A DNA stretch of 64,000 bases from positions 3,711,525 to 3,775,524 of the forward strand of contig NC_037593.1 of NCBI RefSeq assembly GCF_003073045.1, read 5' to 3'. Below are positions 61,771 through 64,000 of the stretch, in pieces. Position 1 is the stretch's first letter. Every line of letters begins with the position of its first letter. This DNA is from Pomacea canaliculata. Lineage: Eukaryota; Mollusca; Gastropoda; Architaenioglossa; Ampullariidae. The notes under the pieces were generated by a model, which was given only the letters and a program-made list of their open reading frames with translations, searched no databases and was not told where the DNA came from. Made by a program: the position numbers and the translations under genes.

Positions 61771-62375
61771 TTGCATGAAGCTTAGTTGCTGCGATCAAGA
61801 AGACCAAGGGAAGAAGTTTCATATCCCAAAAGAGGAGTGAGGGATGGGAACCTGGGAAATTTACAAGTGTAAAGTATCTGGAAAGAACACAGCGTATATT
61901 TTGACCTTAAACCGAGTATGAGACTTGCACTGAAAGTGTACTTTAGTGTGTTCGCGTTTTATGACAAAGACAAAAACCGGCTTCAAAGGGGGGAAACTCG
62001 CAGTGAATGTTTAAGGGTCAAGGGAAGTCAGCTACACTTCCTGTTTATGTTTTGTTTCCTCGACAACACTTATTTTATTTTTGTAAAAGCAAGGCGTAGA
62101 GAAAATCTGACTACACTTACTCCTTTCAATTAGAAATAAAGTCGCCAGATGGCGCCCGCATGCTTGTGACGCGAGGACGAGACGCCACGAGACAAGGAGT
62201 AGTGACGTAAGCAAGCACGTTTAAAGCTTCATCCGGGTTTTAATAGCTGTTGGAAAAAGTCTCGAGGAAACGACGAGAAACTCTGGCTGCTATTCACCCA
62301 GGTCTATGTCTCTATCGATACCCCTTTAGCGCAAGTACTTCTCCGACTGTCTGATGAAACGACTATTTCCACAAA

Positions 62376-62393
62376 ATGTCGTCTGACTATGAG
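62376..62393 (+). other. weak candidate start exon
   Basis: ATGTCGTCTGACTATGAGA is followed at once by a donor (GTGAGC) and preceded by a CpG-containing stretch (62140-62330). The exon is too short for any claim on function; no partner exon was found. Confidence 0.15.
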
Positions 62394-63582
62394 AGTGAGC
62401 GCTAATCATTGGCGTTCAAGCTTTAGAAGACATTGGAACTAGAGAGGAAAAAACCCACCTTATAGATTTTCGCTTTGCACGGGGATTTGGCATTTTCACG
62501 GCTCAAGGAATTGACAGAAGGAAAAAACGACATGATAATAAAACCAAGAAACATTATTTACAAACCTTAAAATCGACAAGAGAAAGGTCAATCGACGAAA
62601 GGACCATTCCATGACCGAACGATCTCTTGTAATCCCAGACGCATTGCTCAGGAAAAGAAGATGTAAAATGACATTGTGTTCAGACTTGGAGTATCACAGG
62701 GCGACGTGTTTACTGGGCCGTTCTTTGTCTTCTCTAGTTTCCTCTCCGTGGGTAACATCTCAGTACAACTTTGTCAGCCGTTAAATACTTTCGCTATCGT
62801 CAGCTGTAAAATGTTTGTCGAAGTTTCTTTCTTGGCTGTTGACTGACGATAAGCAACGAATCACTACCGATTAAAACGATTTAGTTCTGAAATCAAAGTA
62901 AGATTCAGTAGATGCTGGTAGCATATTAAATTGTCTTCTGAAAAAAGGACAAATAGTTCTTAGAAATTTAGGAAACAGTGGACGTTCTATTTCTTTATCG
63001 TTTCATCTGAGCGTACTTCTGCATACTTGTGTTTAAGGTGCTCATGATCAAAAGAAAGAAAGAGAGTGAAGGAAGAAAAAGGAAAAAGTGTGCATAATAA
63101 CAAGAATGCGTGCTCTGAGAGAGAGAGAGAAAGAAAAAGAACACGTGTGCCTTTAGCTAGCTACTCGTGAGGTTTGTGTGTATTTATGTCTGTCTGTGTG
63201 TGTGTATGTGTGGGTGCTTGTTGCTTGCTGGGGGTGGAGGGGTGTGGGGTTTGCATGCCATGCATACTTTATCTCCCTGCTCTTATCTTAGCTCACCTTG
63301 CGAATGCTCACCTGAGATCCAACGGTGACGACCGTGAACCTAACGCGCATCTTTGAATTTTAAATGAAGCCGTTACCTGTCGAGCAGGTGTAGCAGTCCT
63401 CTGGTTTTCTTGCCTACTCCGGCACACCCCCAGCCCAGCCTCCCCCACCCCCTGCCTTTTTTTTTTCTCTCCAGCTTTACAAAAATTTCGGTAGAAGCTT
63501 TTGAACATTTTGTGCTCGTTCACGAACCCTTATTATTCTGTGTTTGTCATGTTAATACGCGATCATTGCTGACTGGAGCTGC

Positions 63583-63879
63583 GTGAAGCTCTGTGCGCCA
63601 GGGGGAAATACCCAGCGCAAACAGGGGACAGAACTGCAGGAGGTAGTTGGTCCACATAAGAGAACTGAGACTGAGGACCTGCAAAAGGTGGATAACCCAA
63701 TCACTCGCTTCTCCCCCGAGACGAAAATGACTTTGTATAGCAGTAAAAGAAAGGGGGAGGAGGATGGGGCTGCTGACTGGGGGAGAAAAGGCGAGAAAAA
63801 AAAGTTTCATGACTCGCAAGACAGGAGCATGTCGGGATTCAGGCGAGGGGGTTGCGGGTGGGGTGGGAAGAAGGGTTAG
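63583..63879 (+). other. uncharacterised 98-codon open frame at the window edge
   Basis: Hydrophilic, Lys/Glu-rich frame (MKLCAPGGNTQRKQGTELQE...) in a purine-rich stretch. Purine bias alone could produce this, and the minus strand is open too. The preceding region (62400-63580) contains GA and GT microsatellites (63118, 63197) and no supported gene. Confidence 0.15.
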
Positions 63880-64000
63880 CTCGTGGGGACGGGTATTTCC
63901 AGAGGAAACGCGCAAAGGGGCAGCTGGTGAAAGGGTAGCGACTGAGGCTGTCAAGCAGAGAGGCGCCGGCTAAAGGGGTACTTAGCGTAAATTATTTCAT

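Noticed and set aside
63547..63954. 135-codon minus-strand frame at the window edge
   Set aside because: Mirror of a purine-rich stretch that is open on both strands; Ser/Pro/Leu bias fits composition rather than selection.

Overview
The window is animal nuclear DNA, most likely from a gastropod mollusc. It is AT-rich and has spliced genes with GT-AG introns, long introns, many microsatellites and old transposon fragments. The lineage call rests mainly on a gene whose first exons encode a temptin-like domain; temptin is a water-borne pheromone protein known from the sea hare Aplysia. There are no bacterial operons, CRISPR arrays, rRNA genes or intact tRNA genes.

Five gene models are well supported in the left half. 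(1) 3066-6156 (+): a complete five-exon cytosolic sulfotransferase of 307 codons. (2) 6933-11356 (-): a ten-exon secreted protein joining a temptin-like N-terminus to a copper type II ascorbate-dependent (DBH/PHM-like) monooxygenase, with one apparent single-base deletion in exon 6. (3) 15152-18705 (+): a five-exon secreted 235-aa protein, possibly BRICHOS-like, with a very basic tail. (4) 24334-31988 (-): an eight-exon orthologue of the nuclear speckle splicing regulator NSRP1/CCDC55, with two places where the frame is off by one base. (5) 32338-33124 (+): a 74-aa single-pass membrane protein that starts 350 bp from NSRP1 on the other strand. A probable 92-aa two-exon gene (21032-21576, -) lies head-to-head with a possible first exon at 22106 (+).

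From about 33 kb to the end the window is gene-poor. It holds isolated exon-like segments of low confidence: 35.0, 41.7, 47.6-51.0, 52.9, 55.7, 58.3-58.7, 60.4 and 62.4 kb. The likeliest gene start is a CpG-rich, CCAAT-containing region at 47.34-47.65 kb.

Mobile and repeat content includes a decayed Tc1/mariner transposase (12.6-12.9 kb), a hAT-type MITE (14.3 kb), a pogo/Tigger-type MITE with perfect 15-bp termini and TA target sites (60.5-61.0 kb), three non-LTR retrotransposon fragments (26.8-27.9, 39.0-39.5, 42.5 kb), tRNA-like SINEs (43.3, 45.4, 56.6 kb), and several minisatellites. One minisatellite is a degenerate array of about 42 bp per unit at 61.4-61.8 kb, and another family occurs at both 0.54-0.83 and 2.69-2.82 kb.

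No novel multi-gene system is evident. The most interesting points are the temptin-monooxygenase fusion, the repeated one-base frame breaks in otherwise conserved exons (probable consensus errors), the two head-to-head gene pairs, and the undescribed minisatellites.
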